Source: Sistotremastrum niveocremeum HHB9708
Lineage: Eukaryota; Basidiomycota; Agaricomycetes; Sistotremastrales; Sistotremastraceae
Assembly (NCBI GenBank): GCA_001630475.1
Contig: KV419400.1
Location: 558,940 to 622,939 of the forward strand
DNA: 64,000 nt
Direction: 5' to 3'
Below are positions 22,125 to 32,844 of this stretch, in pieces (the first letter of the stretch is position 1; each line of letters starts with the position of its first letter). Made by a program: the position numbers and the translations under genes. The notes beneath the pieces were generated by a model. The model searched no databases. It worked only from the letters and a program-made list of their open reading frames with translations, and was not told the DNA's origin.

Positions 22125-24842
22125 ATGATGCCCATACCAGCCCCCGCGTCCGCCACTCGCGAAGAGTGGGCAGATACCGACTTTGAATTACCAGAAGGAG
22201 GCGTAATCACGTCAGAGTCACATGAATCGAGCGCGGAAGACGAGGATTGGGATGTAGAGATGGATTTAGGCACTACTGGTGGTGCCAAAGCTTCGCTATT
22301 GCTCCCTCTCGGAAAGCCTCCTGTTACTTCCAATCCCAACTTTGCGAAGATCCAGCTTCGCCCGACCGCTCCTGAAGCGAGTATGGAAGACTTTGACGAC
22401 GACGACGAAGGTATATCGACCATCAAAGTCTCTGCCTTACCTCACATCCACCCGAAATCTCAACGAACTGCCGCTACTATCGTGGAAGATGACATCGAGT
22501 CAGATTTCGCGTTACCGACAGACCTTTCCAAATTGTCACTTCAGCCCCTGAAACACAGATCGTCGAAAGCGTCTTTCGATTGGACAGAAAAAGAACAAAC
22601 TTCTTCCTCTTCCACAACATCCCTTTCCTCCGACGCTTATTCCTCCCTCGGCTTTGCTCAGGGTCCATCGAATTCTTCGAATTCCACCAATTACCAGCTT
22701 GAGACAGAGACCGACGAGGAAGATCCTGATGGCGAACTCGATGGAGTTTGTCTGCCTACTGGTCTTTTCGAGTCTCGCAATAGCGGACGCGACCTGGCGA
22801 AGATCCTGGAGACTAAGAAGAAGTTGCCTGTGATCAATGAGCGCGTCAAGGTGGCGAGTCCCGAGGACGAGGAAGAAGACTTCGAGAGGGGGCTTATCAT
22901 CAGCGACGATGTGCATCTGAGCCCCAGCCGATTATTACTTGCACACCAAGAGCAGAAACTCAAACGCAGCAAAGGCTCGTTTGTTCGGACTCGAAGCGCT
23001 CCCACTCAGTCTGGCGCCCCTTCGGGTTCTGCTCTCCAGACTCGCGAACATGGCAAATCTCAGCCGCCCACCCTTAGATCAAAATCACCTATCAATCAAC
23101 CCTCTTCCTCACGAAATTCTAACACATCACCCTCTCCACGTCCAAACATTCCGACTCGATCCCAGACATTCCAATCGATGGCATTTCCTGCATCCTCCTC
23201 TTCCTCTGCAGACCCCTCTCGACAACCCGCATCATCTTCACTGCGCGGCCAGAAGTCACATGCTGGCTTCACCTCTCCAACATCCCGGGGTTTCAGTCGG
23301 AAAGCGTCCCTGTCTTCACTCATGGACACAAGCCCTACATTACCGTCAACGGCTGAATCTTCGACATTGGGTCATGGCGCACGTTATGAGTCATCGACTG
23401 CTGCATCCCGGGCCAAAGTGCAGCATTCTAATTCGACCAGTCGCGTACATGCACCCGAGCACGCCTCCAGTGGCCTACCTCCTTCACGCCCTCCTACGCC
23501 GTCCTCAAATCCCGCTGCCCTCCGCCTTACTCTCCCTACTTCCCTCCGTCTCCGATCACGCCCTGCTATCTCATCGGTGTTCCCGATGCCTCCTCAACGT
23601 CCAGATCCTCCGCCTTTACCACGAGCACCATCTCCGCTTCCTCCGCGACCTCCGTCATCTGCTTCTTCGCGTACCTTAACAAGAGCTTCACAAGCTGAAG
23701 CCAGTACATCAAATACCGTTCTTGCACCAAAAATTCTTAGAAAACCCAAACGTACAAGGACATACGGAGACGGTACAGAACTTGATGGAATTGAAGACTT
23801 GCCTACGGACCGGGAAAAGGAGAGGAGGTTCAGAGTCGTACCAAAAGGGACTGGAAACCGGGTTCCAGGTAGTTCATACGCTCAGGTAGCTGCTCCAGCA
23901 CCGCCGTCGTCTTTCAAGGATACTATACGGCGTAAGGCTGAGAGCGGTAGTATATGTAAGTTTAACCCAGAACCAGTTAAGAGGTTTCTGTTGACTGTAA
24001 TTTTAGCAAACTCCAAGGCAGGGATTGCTGTCCTGAATGCGCTGCGCAGAAAACCCCGAATAGACTTGTCCACTGAGACCAATGATCCCAACAATATCCC
24101 GCTTGGGGATCCAATAAAGAAGCCATCATTATCTCCTCCAGCCGGCCCTAGAATACGCAAACCTACCCTCATCCGTAACTTGAATGGGGCCTCGGTACCA
24201 AAAGGTACAACTTTTGTTTTCCTCGCCCGCGCACGTATTGACTTATTCTCAGTTGTGGGGGACATGAAATGGAACCCTGAGACCCACCGTTGGGAGGGGA
24301 ATGAACAAGTGTTGCGAGAATTTGATGCTGCTGTTGCGACATCGACGCGTCCTGCTTTGATCACCCATCTCACTGGATCTTCCTTGGGTTCGCCGGTTTC
24401 AAATTTCACCTCTGGCGTACGGGTTGTAGGGAACATGATGTTCGACCCCGTAAAGATGTGTTGGCTGTCACGGCTCCCCCCTGAGGAAGAAGAACCCGAT
24501 GTGTTCGCTAATATGGATGAAGACGAGTCTTGGGAAGCCAAGGGTGGGACCATTCGTGCCAGCCAGCAGAGAATGTCAAATGCGAGTGCCGTATCTCACA
24601 ACTCGCGAGCTTCACAGACTCCCAGTCCTGCGCATAGCCGTGCACGTAGCATGTCCGACTCGGGAAGTGAGCGGGGTTCTCGACCCGCGCTTGTCGTTGC
24701 GGATGTTGACGAAGCTTTCGTACAAGCTTGTCGAGGCGCCGAGGTTCGACACCGTGTTGAGATGCGAGGCTGGAAGTACACTCGAAGTGAAGATAGGCGT
24801 GACTTATATTACATCCGCGAACTTGCCACGAAAAAGTATTGA
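22125..24842 (+). CDS. BYR4: Septation/mitotic-exit GAP subunit, BYR4/BFA1 family
   Basis: 888 residues after removing a 51-nt intron (23956-24006, stop-free, multiple of three). The N-terminal start EEWADTDFELPEGG is characteristic, and acidic DE-rich patches follow. A long Ser/Pro region makes up the centre. The C terminus has the conserved block GDMKWNPETHRWEGNE, RPALITHLTGSS and VVGNMMFDPVKMCWLSRLPPEEEE. In yeasts Byr4/Bfa1 pairs with Cdc16/Bub2 as a two-component GAP for the Spg1/Tem1 GTPase at spindle poles, restraining septation. The last ~90 residues (VRHRVEMRGWKYTRSEDRRDLYYI, read as one run) are also conserved in appearance. No part is missing. Confidence 0.85.
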   Translation: MMPIPAPASATREEWADTDFELPEGGVITSESHESSAEDEDWDVEMDLGTTGGAKASLLLPLGKPPVTSNPNFAKIQLRPTAPEASMEDFDDDDEGISTIKVSALPHIHPKSQRTAATIVEDDIESDFALPTDLSKLSLQPLKHRSSKASFDWTEKEQTSSSSTTSLSSDAYSSLGFAQGPSNSSNSTNYQLETETDEEDPDGELDGVCLPTGLFESRNSGRDLAKILETKKKLPVINERVKVASPEDEEEDFERGLIISDDVHLSPSRLLLAHQEQKLKRSKGSFVRTRSAPTQSGAPSGSALQTREHGKSQPPTLRSKSPINQPSSSRNSNTSPSPRPNIPTRSQTFQSMAFPASSSSSADPSRQPASSSLRGQKSHAGFTSPTSRGFSRKASLSSLMDTSPTLPSTAESSTLGHGARYESSTAASRAKVQHSNSTSRVHAPEHASSGLPPSRPPTPSSNPAALRLTLPTSLRLRSRPAISSVFPMPPQRPDPPPLPRAPSPLPPRPPSSASSRTLTRASQAEASTSNTVLAPKILRKPKRTRTYGDGTELDGIEDLPTDREKERRFRVVPKGTGNRVPGSSYAQVAAPAPPSSFKDTIRRKAESGSICKFNPEPVKRFLLTVILANSKAGIAVLNALRRKPRIDLSTETNDPNNIPLGDPIKKPSLSPPAGPRIRKPTLIRNLNGASVPKGTTFVFLARARIDLFSVVGDMKWNPETHRWEGNEQVLREFDAAVATSTRPALITHLTGSSLGSPVSNFTSGVRVVGNMMFDPVKMCWLSRLPPEEEEPDVFANMDEDESWEAKGGTIRASQQRMSNASAVSHNSRASQTPSPAHSRARSMSDSGSERGSRPALVVADVDEAFVQACRGAEVRHRVEMRGWKYTRSEDRRDLYYIRELATKKY

Positions 24843-25245
24843 TCTTCGGTCTTTTTGTTACTCATGCACAGCTTCATTTTTTACTTCATCCCCGATTCTA
24901 CAACTGCATCTATACTTCATGCTATTTATCCCTTCTTTCGACCGGTTTCGTTCATTCTTTTATGATCACGTTATGTCAGTATCTGTATCAATCTGTTGTT
25001 CTTGGAACCTAGTTTATCGTGGATGAATCACACCACTAGTACTTTCACGGGCCCGCCGTCATCGGTGTGGCTGTGCTCTGAAAACTAGCTCGGAGCTGTG
25101 TTCCGCAATGGACTATGCCTCGCTGTTTCGGTAGTTTTGGCGCATATCTTGGCAGGCCTGCCAATGAGCGTTATATTATATACAACCACAGCATCGACTG
25201 AGCTAGCGTCGAATCCTCACCCACCAGCGAACTGGAGCACTGACG
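24843..25245. other. Intergenic region between BYR4 and C2-domain gene
   Basis: 403 bp, T-rich at first (3' leader side) and GC-richer later. A TATATTATATACA-like patch near 25172-25184 lies about 65 bp before the next ATG and could be a TATA element. Nothing else found. Confidence 0.45.
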
Positions 25246-26700
25246 ATGTCGGGAATCGTCCACCACATACATAATCGCCTGTCGAAGGCCCAGGATACAT
25301 TTCATGAGCACATCAGGCCATTCGCCAAGAGTTATGACCTCAGTATACAATTCATTGGTGCCAGCGGTCTGCCCAAGATGGATGTCATAGGAAGCTGCGA
25401 TCCTTATTTCATCGCGAAGCTTGATGATAAGATCAGTTATACGTATGTACAAGTTCTGATTCTCAATCGCAGCTTCATTGAGACCATAGACTGAATTTGA
25501 TCTAGATCAACTGTGCAGCCAAGAACTTTGAAACCCGTCTGGAATGAGACATGGAATGTCCGAAACGTTCCTTCAACTGCTACACTAACAGTTGAAGTCT
25601 TCGATAAAGACGACGGTCTTATCGACGATTATATCGGAAAGTTCACCACATCAGTCACTGCGGGAGCGAAAGAATGCGAGATCGATGCCACTCTAGTCCG
25701 TGCCCGAGGATCGTTCTGGCTGAAGGTGCGTCTACTCTGCTTCCAGGTAAAAGGATATTTGGCTGAGACATGATTGGCCAGATCAACTCAGATCCATCTG
25801 AAGACGACGCATTCTCCCCCTATACCTTTGATGGCCCCATTCGATATACTGTGCATAGGAGTCCGACCCTTGGTCGCCTGACCTCTTTGAATGATGAACG
25901 ACTTTACTCTACATGGAAGATGTACATCAAGGGGGTGTCAAAGTTCTTTGGGGATACCTATCAGCCCTGGAACCGGGATTACAAGGCGGCCCAGGCCATC
26001 TTTCAGGGACCTGCCAGCATTGCAGTCCGTGCCGGAATCCAAGCGGGCCATCGTCTCTTGTACGCAAGAAACACGACAAATGCCTTTGGCATCATTGACT
26101 CACCTGCCGATACTTTATCCTTGCTTCAAGGTGGGAAGTCTTTGCTTCGCGGAGGGCACCGCGTGAAACCGGCAGTGTACACATATGTACTTTCTGCCGA
26201 CGACGCTACTTTCCGTTTTTCCGAAACGGGTGCCGCATTCTTGGTTGACTTCGCTTCCAAACATGCCCTGCATTCGAACTGCGCAGAGTCAGTCAGATAT
26301 TCCGGAGAGTTTCATCCACGACCTCGTGGCGGTTGGGAGAATTTCAACGACGACATTCCCGATGAACAAGTTCAATGGGAGTTGGTGATCGACAATAACT
26401 CGGGGACATATTCACCCAACTCTTCAATGCTCCCATGCTTGAAGCAACTCTTAGAATATAATTTTCCACAGTGAGTGACTTCTTTCAGTCTTCCTTTTCT
26501 GTACAATGAGAGTTTTATTGACACGATCGTCTAGCTTTGGCATCTTTTCCTTGGACTATAAAGATCCAGAGCTAGAACGAAGTCGCGAAGCATGTCGCGC
26601 ATATGCGATCGCACATCGAGGGGTTCGACAAACAGAACTCCAGCCTCATGTACAGGGTGGCGAAGAATCTTTGATGCACCAAGCGATACAACAATCGTGA
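25246..26700 (+). CDS. C2-domain protein of unknown function
   Basis: 423 residues from four exons; introns 25443-25505, 25726-25781 and 26471-26534. An N-terminal C2 domain (about residues 25-150) contains LSIQFIGASGLPKMDVIGSC, DPYFIAKLDDK, KPVWNETWNV and VEVFDKDDG. The Asp residues at the expected calcium-binding loops are present, so Ca2+-dependent lipid binding is plausible. The C-terminal part (about 160-423) is an unassigned fungal region (YSTWKMYIKGVSKFFGD, NNSGTYSPNSSMLPCLKQLL). An NNSGTY..D-type element occurs in other fungal C2 proteins by memory. The PSD catalytic motif LGST is absent, so it is not a phosphatidylserine decarboxylase. Confidence 0.75.
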
Positions 26701-27645
26701 TCGTGATCGTCAGTCTTCGGTCCGAATCGCAGGATTTCCAGTTGCATCTGAGGCGAAGCGAGGTCATCTCTCTCTGGTCGGGACTCAAACATGGCCACGT
26801 GTGTGTATATGGTGCCTATGTTGTTTCTTATTCTACGTTTTGTTGATTGTAATTTCTAACTCCGCCAACTCCTGGCGCCCACTTCGAACTTGAAATCTTC
26901 TATAGTTTGAGCTCTGGTATTTGTCTGATATGGTGACCTTCATATCTGGTATAATACCCTTTTAATTCTCCCTAGTATTCTAATGCCGCGATCTTTCGAG
27001 GGCCTGAATCTAAGGGAGACGTCAACAATAACACTTGTTGCGCTGGCAGATGCGCGCCGACACCCGAGTCGATCGTATGTCCCCACTTGCGTCTCGGCCA
27101 TTTCTCTCTTCCTGGGCCCTAAGGCGCCATTCAAGTATTCTCGACTTTACCGCATCTGCCGATTGCTGTCGGTGAGTAATGGGCGGAAAAGGAGTTATGA
27201 ACTCAAGATACTGGGCAAACCCGGCCACATTCGTTTCGTAAAAGTACACATGGCATTCAGAACTTCGCCAGTTGGACTTGTGAGATAGCCGTTCTCCTGT
27301 GTCCTCATGGTAAGCCTTTCTTCTAGCGGAACCGTCGGGCGCCCTCTTCCACATTCGCTTGTTTTTTCTTCTTCCTATCCTGAACATCCTATTCCAAATC
27401 GGGTTAAAATATCAAGCTATTACTTCTCATGTTCTTTTCAGGTCGTCGGATCAGTCTTGGATAAGATAAGCGAGAAAGAAGATGTGCTGAATCGCGCAGG
27501 GCCTCGTGGTTATCGTTTTCCCATTGGGGTTCTGGTTTCTTGGTACTGTGAGGAGAAAGTCAATAAATACAGCAAACGTCGAGAGACAAGCCTCATCAAA
27601 AACGTTGTCGTAACGTTCCGCCTCTTCTATAACCACTATCCGACC
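26701..27645. other. Long intergenic region before the 2OG oxygenase gene
   Basis: 945 bp. A frame open on the plus strand from about 27307 runs into the oxygenase start, but codon content is poor and I take it as leader. A short GATCGT-type run sits near 26697-26710. No RNA gene or element recognised. Confidence 0.45.
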
Positions 27646-28774
27646 ATGTCCTCAACGACGGTCTCCTTTATTCCCGATCTTCATCTAGCACCCCTTGTTG
27701 AGCCTCCTCAATATATTACTTTGGCTGAACTTGGCTATGAACCAACTGCCGACTCTCCAATCGCTGCCAGCAAACCATTCCCCCTGTTCACCGCCGAAGC
27801 TGTCCGTCGGATCCGTTCAGAGATAGTTCATCCGGACACCTTGGCAAACCACATGTTCAGCGACGACTACAGTCCGTGCGTTATTCGGGGCCACTGCCCA
27901 GAGCGTGCACCTTTCACCTATAATGCATGGACCCACCCTGAAGTCACCCAGAGAATCAACATGCTGGCAGGGATCTCCATCACACCCGTGTACGACTATG
28001 AAATAGGACATGTGTAATTTTTCAAATATTTTTGTTGCATTTTGCCAATAACAGCTGACAACTTTTTTTTTGAACCGCAGTAACCTTCAATTAGGCCCGC
28101 GTGGGTGGGCTGGCTTGAAAGCCGAGCCTGACTTGCCGGAGGCCCAGGGCCAGATAGCAACTCAAGAAGAAATTTTGCCAACTATTTTCCAGGTTCCAAA
28201 CTGGCACAATGACTCTTATCCCGTAAGTCCCCCAACTGAGGTACAAGGATTTATCAAAAACTCATATTCGTAGTTTGTGTGTATATTGATGCTGAGTGAA
28301 ACGTCGACTTTCAAAGGTGGAAACACCATTTTGCGAAAGGGCGACGGAACCAGCTATATTTGCCCCCTACCCCCAATTGGCCATGCCATGATCCTCCAAG
28401 GTGGACAGGTTACCCATGCGGTCTCGCCAACCGATTCTGCGCAAGAACGTATCTCCATGGTTACATCCTACAGGCCCACAAATCCATTGGTCGCCGACAG
28501 ATGCTTTTTGAAGACAGTCCGCACGGTGAGCGACACTGAAACTTTGCAGAAGCAGTGGCTGGACTATAGGTTGCGGTTGCTCGCCGAACGTATCCTGAAG
28601 GGGACTGGATCAGGGCAGTCGGTGGACTCCATGAGCCAATTCGCCAAGGAGCAGGCCGCCTTTCTGGAGGAAAGTGTGCGACAGATTATGGATCCGGTTG
28701 AGCGAATTCCGACAAACACCCGCGGAGGTTATCTCGACTGGAGGGAGGCCCAATCATCGATGGTGGCGGTATAA
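27646..28774 (+). CDS. 2-oxoglutarate/Fe(II)-dependent dioxygenase
   Basis: 336 residues from three exons; introns 28014-28080 and 28223-28273. The facial triad is visible: WHNDSYPFVCILML gives His and Asp, and QVTHAVSP gives the distal His. The Arg in ERISMVTSYRP is the likely 2OG anchor. Double-stranded beta-helix neighbours GGNTILRKGDG and HAMILQGG also fit. This is a family widespread in filamentous fungi with unknown substrates. It lacks a signal peptide, so it is probably cytosolic or nuclear. It is convergent with ureD, leaving 63 bp between the stops. ATG 27646 was chosen as the first Met before the conserved region with an A at -3. Confidence 0.82.
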
Positions 28775-28837
28775 TGGAGGAAGGCGAACATCGCATTAGA
28801 GTCTCCATCCGGCAATGAGGTTGTGATTTTCTGCGTT

Positions 28838-29798
28838 TTATATGAAAGCTTTTTCGAAGATATCTATTCCTATGACATCTTTGAGCGGCCCTAAAGCCGT
28901 CCTGAGCCATAGGCGTATCATCTGCGCTTCGGTAGCTGCCAGGCGCACGACTGTGCCATGCCCGCCGCAAGAGCTTAGTGACCAAATGAGATCCATTGGA
29001 GAAGGCGATTGGAATTGTGAAACATTAGCCAGGTCGTTGTTTAGTGAATTGACTATGTTTTGGACGTCGCTCCCGAAGAGAAAGAGGGTCGCGAAGCAGG
29101 AGTATGGATATAACCGACTCTCCAAGGGACGCGGACCCAAAGGCGGCAAATTTGATTGTGAATCGTCCAACAGCAATACATCTTTCGCCACTCGTTTCCC
29201 TGACATCCAAAATTCGTTGGTGCTGCGATAACGTGTGAAAGACCACTGCTCGCCGAGAGAAAGACGTCCTGAAGTGATCCAATCTAGGACAACGACCGTA
29301 GAGTCTTCATGGAACTGAAATTTCTGACTCTGGTTATACTGTGCATCCTTGAAACACGTCACGAATTCCGGTAGGAGGAAGAACGAGCCTCTTGATGCCA
29401 CGTTGACATGCAACGCCTGAGTTGTTAAATCAGAGGCAGAAAGAGAGCTCGGGCGGTAGGAATGAGGACGTGTTTTGAACACTTTAGTGGATCCCTGGCA
29501 ATGCGATTGAGAGCTTGTCAACCACCGAAGATAAGCAAGGAACGTGATGCATTACTTGTGTAAGAACGACCAAACCAGCTGCTGCTCCTACATCGATTTC
29601 CAAATCAATGTGGTCCCCACCAACTAACCCGCCGCCATAGCTCATAGCGTACACGATTGCAATGGGTTTGGAAGCAGATGTCTTGGGCGAAAGAAGCTTG
29701 AGAGGATATGTGTACGACATCTCTTCGAATGCCACCTCTGTTCCGTACGCCCTGAGAACGGCCTTGCCTTTTCCATGAACCCTCTGAGCCTTCTCCAT
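28838..29798 (-). CDS. ureD: Urease accessory protein UreD
   Basis: 299 residues from two exons; the intron is 29495-29555. Conserved UreD/UreH features run in order: LKLLSPK near the N terminus, YGGGLVGGDHIDLEIDVGAAAGLVVLTQGSTKVFK (read across the splice), the ALHVNVASRGSFFLLPEFVTCFKDA strand region, VVLDWITSGRLSLGEQW and the C-terminal LWLRTALGPLKD. Length matches the family. UreD binds apo-urease and, with UreF and UreG, delivers nickel to the active site. No other urease gene is in this window. The start codon is only about 50 bp from the end of a LINE, which replaces the promoter it probably shared with SEC39. Confidence 0.92.
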
Positions 29799-29849
29799 AC
29801 ACTAATCGTTACCAAATGACAGTGTTCGTTATAACACCGGCAGCCTGGT

Positions 29850-32835
29850 GGTGGTGGTGGTGGTATTAGACGGTACTGGGTCCCCATATGGGAACGACCG
29901 GGTCTGTGTCACCCCGAAGGGCCACAGGCTACGTAGCATGGGGACCATTGAAGGGCGGAAACCCAACTTCGGTGCCACGCACTACTACGCAACAGATCTA
30001 CCTACAACTAATATATACATGCAGCAGAAGCAGAGGGAGCCGTTAAAACCTTCCGCAGCAAACCCAGTGGGTGAATCCACAGAAGGAAAGGTATCCCCCC
30101 GCAGTAACAGGACCTACAAGCGCATCGCAACCTAACTACGAAACACACAGAATTCATTGCCAGTGAGGCATAGGCGCAGAGACAGGGGAGAGAACCAGTA
30201 ATATTAAGGCAGAAGGTTTACAAAGAAGTTACAACGGAATCAGAGGGACATAAAGTGGGACCTGTTTAAAGCGACGAAAAACAGCGCAGGTGTACGCAGC
30301 CACAGCAGGCAGCAGGGCTTCCTGATTGAGAATGGAAAGTAGGAGAAAATCAAGATTTTGTCTGGCAAAAGGGTGGAGAAGGCCTGGGTCAATGAGCAGT
30401 GCCGCGCGGAGGAAATCCCGGCGCAGAAGGAGCAGCTCGTGGTCGGCCATGCATCCAAGTAGGGCATGACTCTCATCCTCCACTACAGAGCGACAGAAGC
30501 GGCAGAGGCGGAATTCACGTGGTAGGCGAGGGTGCCCGCGGATAGCACGACGCAGTTCTTCGATTGCGAGAGTGTGTGCAGAGAAGAGGAGTTTTGTGAG
30601 TGCCACCCGGTGGTTGTAGTTAGGTAGGGAGAGGTATGAGCGGAAGCGAGGAGCGAAGTCGTGGCGTTGGCAGTTACGGGTTGCACGACGCGACTCGATA
30701 TCGAGGAAGCCAGTGATGAGGTTGATCTTTGTCAGCTGATTGGCAGCATCACCCTGAAAGCGATGTAGGGACGGGCGAATTGATTTGCGGACCGAGTCAA
30801 TATGAGCATGGGAGAGATTGGAGGGGTCAAGGGGCACAAGGAGCCCAGCGCGGGAGCACATAATAACAAGGTCACGAAACCAACCTCGTCTGTGTGGATG
30901 AGATTTGGCCAGAGCGATTGAAGACATGAGAGCGTGATGCGCGGGACGGACGGGAGGGATGGAGAGCAGGAATTGTAGATATCGCAGGCACAGCTCAACG
31001 CGGCGAAACAGAAGTGGCCAGAGACCAGTTTCTGAGAAGAGGAGACAGACAGGAGCAAATGAATTGACTCCAAGAAGACGTCTCAAGTATGTATGCTGAG
31101 CGGCAACGAGAGGGCCAAGCAACTCGTCGGAGACATCGGGACAAATCTCGCATGCATATGAGAGGTAAGGGTCCACAAGGGATTTGAAGAACATAATGCC
31201 ATCATCAACATCGAGTGAGGCGACATCATTGGCAAGGGAGAAGATACGGCCAGCGACAGCACGCGCTTTCAGCGCCTGCGCCTCAGCATGCGGCTGAAGA
31301 ATGTCCGGATGATCAGAGGTAAGCATAGCACCCAGATATGTCGCATCGAGGCACATTGGCAGTGGCTGTCCATCAAGAAAGAAAGGGGGGTAGGGGGAGG
31401 GGGTAGCCGCGAATGGTGTCCAGTAGGACTTTCCAACATTGATTGTCTGGAAATTGAGCAGGCCCCAGGCGGCGATGGCATCAAGGTGTGCCTGGAAGGC
31501 GTAAATAAGAGTGGTGAGTGCGACAAGGTCGTCAGCCTGCGCCACGTAGTTGACCCGCAGGGAGCCCAGTGCGACGTCACCATCAACCGCAGGGAGCACG
31601 AGATCAGATAAGAAGAGGATGAAAAGGAGAGGAGATATTGGATCACCCTGTAGAATCCCTCGAGACGAGGTGAAAGTGTCTGAGGTCTCGCAGCCAAGAC
31701 GGGCATAATACAGGAGCTCATCATAGACCATCCTGAGCCAGTCAAAGATGGGCCCGCGGACTCCCCAGTTCCACAGTTTCATCCAAAGCGCTTCACGAAC
31801 GGTGGACGGGAAGGCGTTAGAAAGATCGATGAACGCGACATAAAGCGGTTCATTGCGTATACGGGCTTGGTCAATCGCACATCGCAGTGTGAAGAGATTG
31901 TCTATAGTGCGAGCAGCAGAGCGGAAGCCATTCTGGGCGTGCGGGATGCGACCAGAGTCCTCGGCCCAGGAGGATAGACGAGCTGCGACCAAGGTCATGA
32001 GCATCTTTAAAGCACAGGACTCCAGTGAGATATGACGGTAGCTGTTGGGATCACGCGGATCTTTCCCAGGCTTGGGAACAGCAACCATGGTCGCCATCAA
32101 CCAGGGAGTCGGTACGGTCTGCTGTGTAATGCAGTCGTTGAATAACTCCAGGAGCAATTCGTTGTCCTGCTCCAGTAGCTTTGAGTATGTGAGGCGATCA
32201 GGGCCGGAGGCAAGATGAGCGCTTTTCTCCATGAGTATGCCTTTGGCATTGGCGACATCGGCTTAGGAGAACTCGTCGGTGAACAGGGGGTGGTTCCACC
32301 CTGCCATAGGGTCATACGAAGCAGGGGGGATCGCCGAGCTGAACAGGAAAACGGCATCGAGCAGGCCTTCAACGATAGGGTTGGCAATATTGTCAGGGAG
32401 GTTGATACGTTCGGCCATGATGGACATAATTGCAGTGAGGGAGACTGAAGCAGGGAGAATACGACTTTTCGGACGTAAGCGAGCTTTTGCCCACTTCCAG
32501 AATCGAGCAAGGGACTCCCGTGCAGCATCAAGCATCTCAGCGCGTTTCGCAGCGTAATGCGCACGAAGGAGCTCACGGCCACGATGAGAAGCGAGAGAAT
32601 GATCGGGGCTGGGGGAGGACGAACGAGAGGAAGAGGGAGAGAAGTGCGGCAGATCGTCGATATCAGGACCGGGTTGTGCAGTTGGCACATTCTGCTTCGC
32701 ACACGACTGAGGAGGGGTATGACGTTCCCGAACGTTCGACGAAATGCACGGTACAAGCTCGGGGGAGGGTGTAAAGTCTCGAGGGTGTAAGGGTGCAACG
32801 AATGGGATATCGTGTGACGAGCGGTCTCGGCGCCT
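29850..32835 (-). mobile_element. 5'-truncated non-LTR retrotransposon (LINE)
   Basis: A minus-strand LINE copy of about 3 kb fills the space between the start codons of ureD and SEC39. The 3' end is marked by a short CCA-type simple repeat (TGG units on the plus strand at 29847-29866) after a ~380-bp 3' UTR. The reverse transcriptase frame is 30229-32232. The same frame continues upstream to about 32830, broken once by a TAA at 32263-32265. No AP endonuclease is present, so the copy is 5'-truncated in the usual LINE way. I could not find a convincing target-site duplication. The ends are approximate to about 20 bp. One stop in roughly 870 codons suggests recent insertion. Confidence 0.85.
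30229..32232 (-). CDS. LINE reverse transcriptase frame
   Basis: A 667-codon open frame. RT motifs appear in order: ASGPDRLTY (motif 0), AVPKPGKDPRDPNSYRHISL (motif 2), AQNGFRS (motif 3), FIDLSNAFPS (motif A with Asp), LQGDPISPLLF (motif B) and AQADDLVAL (motif C with both Asp). The usual aromatic residue before ADD is Gln here. After the thumb, the C terminus has a zinc-knuckle-like CRFCRSVVEDESHALLGC. No RNase H domain is evident. The frame would need an upstream start for the full protein, and the one in-frame stop upstream makes this copy probably non-autonomous. It is listed separately because it is the longest uninterrupted coding part of the element. Confidence 0.85.
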   Translation of the reverse strand: MEKSAHLASGPDRLTYSKLLEQDNELLLELFNDCITQQTVPTPWLMATMVAVPKPGKDPRDPNSYRHISLESCALKMLMTLVAARLSSWAEDSGRIPHAQNGFRSAARTIDNLFTLRCAIDQARIRNEPLYVAFIDLSNAFPSTVREALWMKLWNWGVRGPIFDWLRMVYDELLYYARLGCETSDTFTSSRGILQGDPISPLLFILFLSDLVLPAVDGDVALGSLRVNYVAQADDLVALTTLIYAFQAHLDAIAAWGLLNFQTINVGKSYWTPFAATPSPYPPFFLDGQPLPMCLDATYLGAMLTSDHPDILQPHAEAQALKARAVAGRIFSLANDVASLDVDDGIMFFKSLVDPYLSYACEICPDVSDELLGPLVAAQHTYLRRLLGVNSFAPVCLLFSETGLWPLLFRRVELCLRYLQFLLSIPPVRPAHHALMSSIALAKSHPHRRGWFRDLVIMCSRAGLLVPLDPSNLSHAHIDSVRKSIRPSLHRFQGDAANQLTKINLITGFLDIESRRATRNCQRHDFAPRFRSYLSLPNYNHRVALTKLLFSAHTLAIEELRRAIRGHPRLPREFRLCRFCRSVVEDESHALLGCMADHELLLLRRDFLRAALLIDPGLLHPFARQNLDFLLLSILNQEALLPAVAAYTCAVFRRFKQVPLYVPLIPL

Positions 32836-32844
32836 AACGACCCA

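Noticed and set aside
25246-26700. C2-containing phosphatidylserine decarboxylase
   Set aside because: No LGST self-cleavage motif and no PSD core after the C2 domain.
27307-27645. N-terminal extension of the oxygenase
   Set aside because: The frame is open but its residues look like leader sequence and have no counterpart in the family. ATG 27646 gives a normal start.
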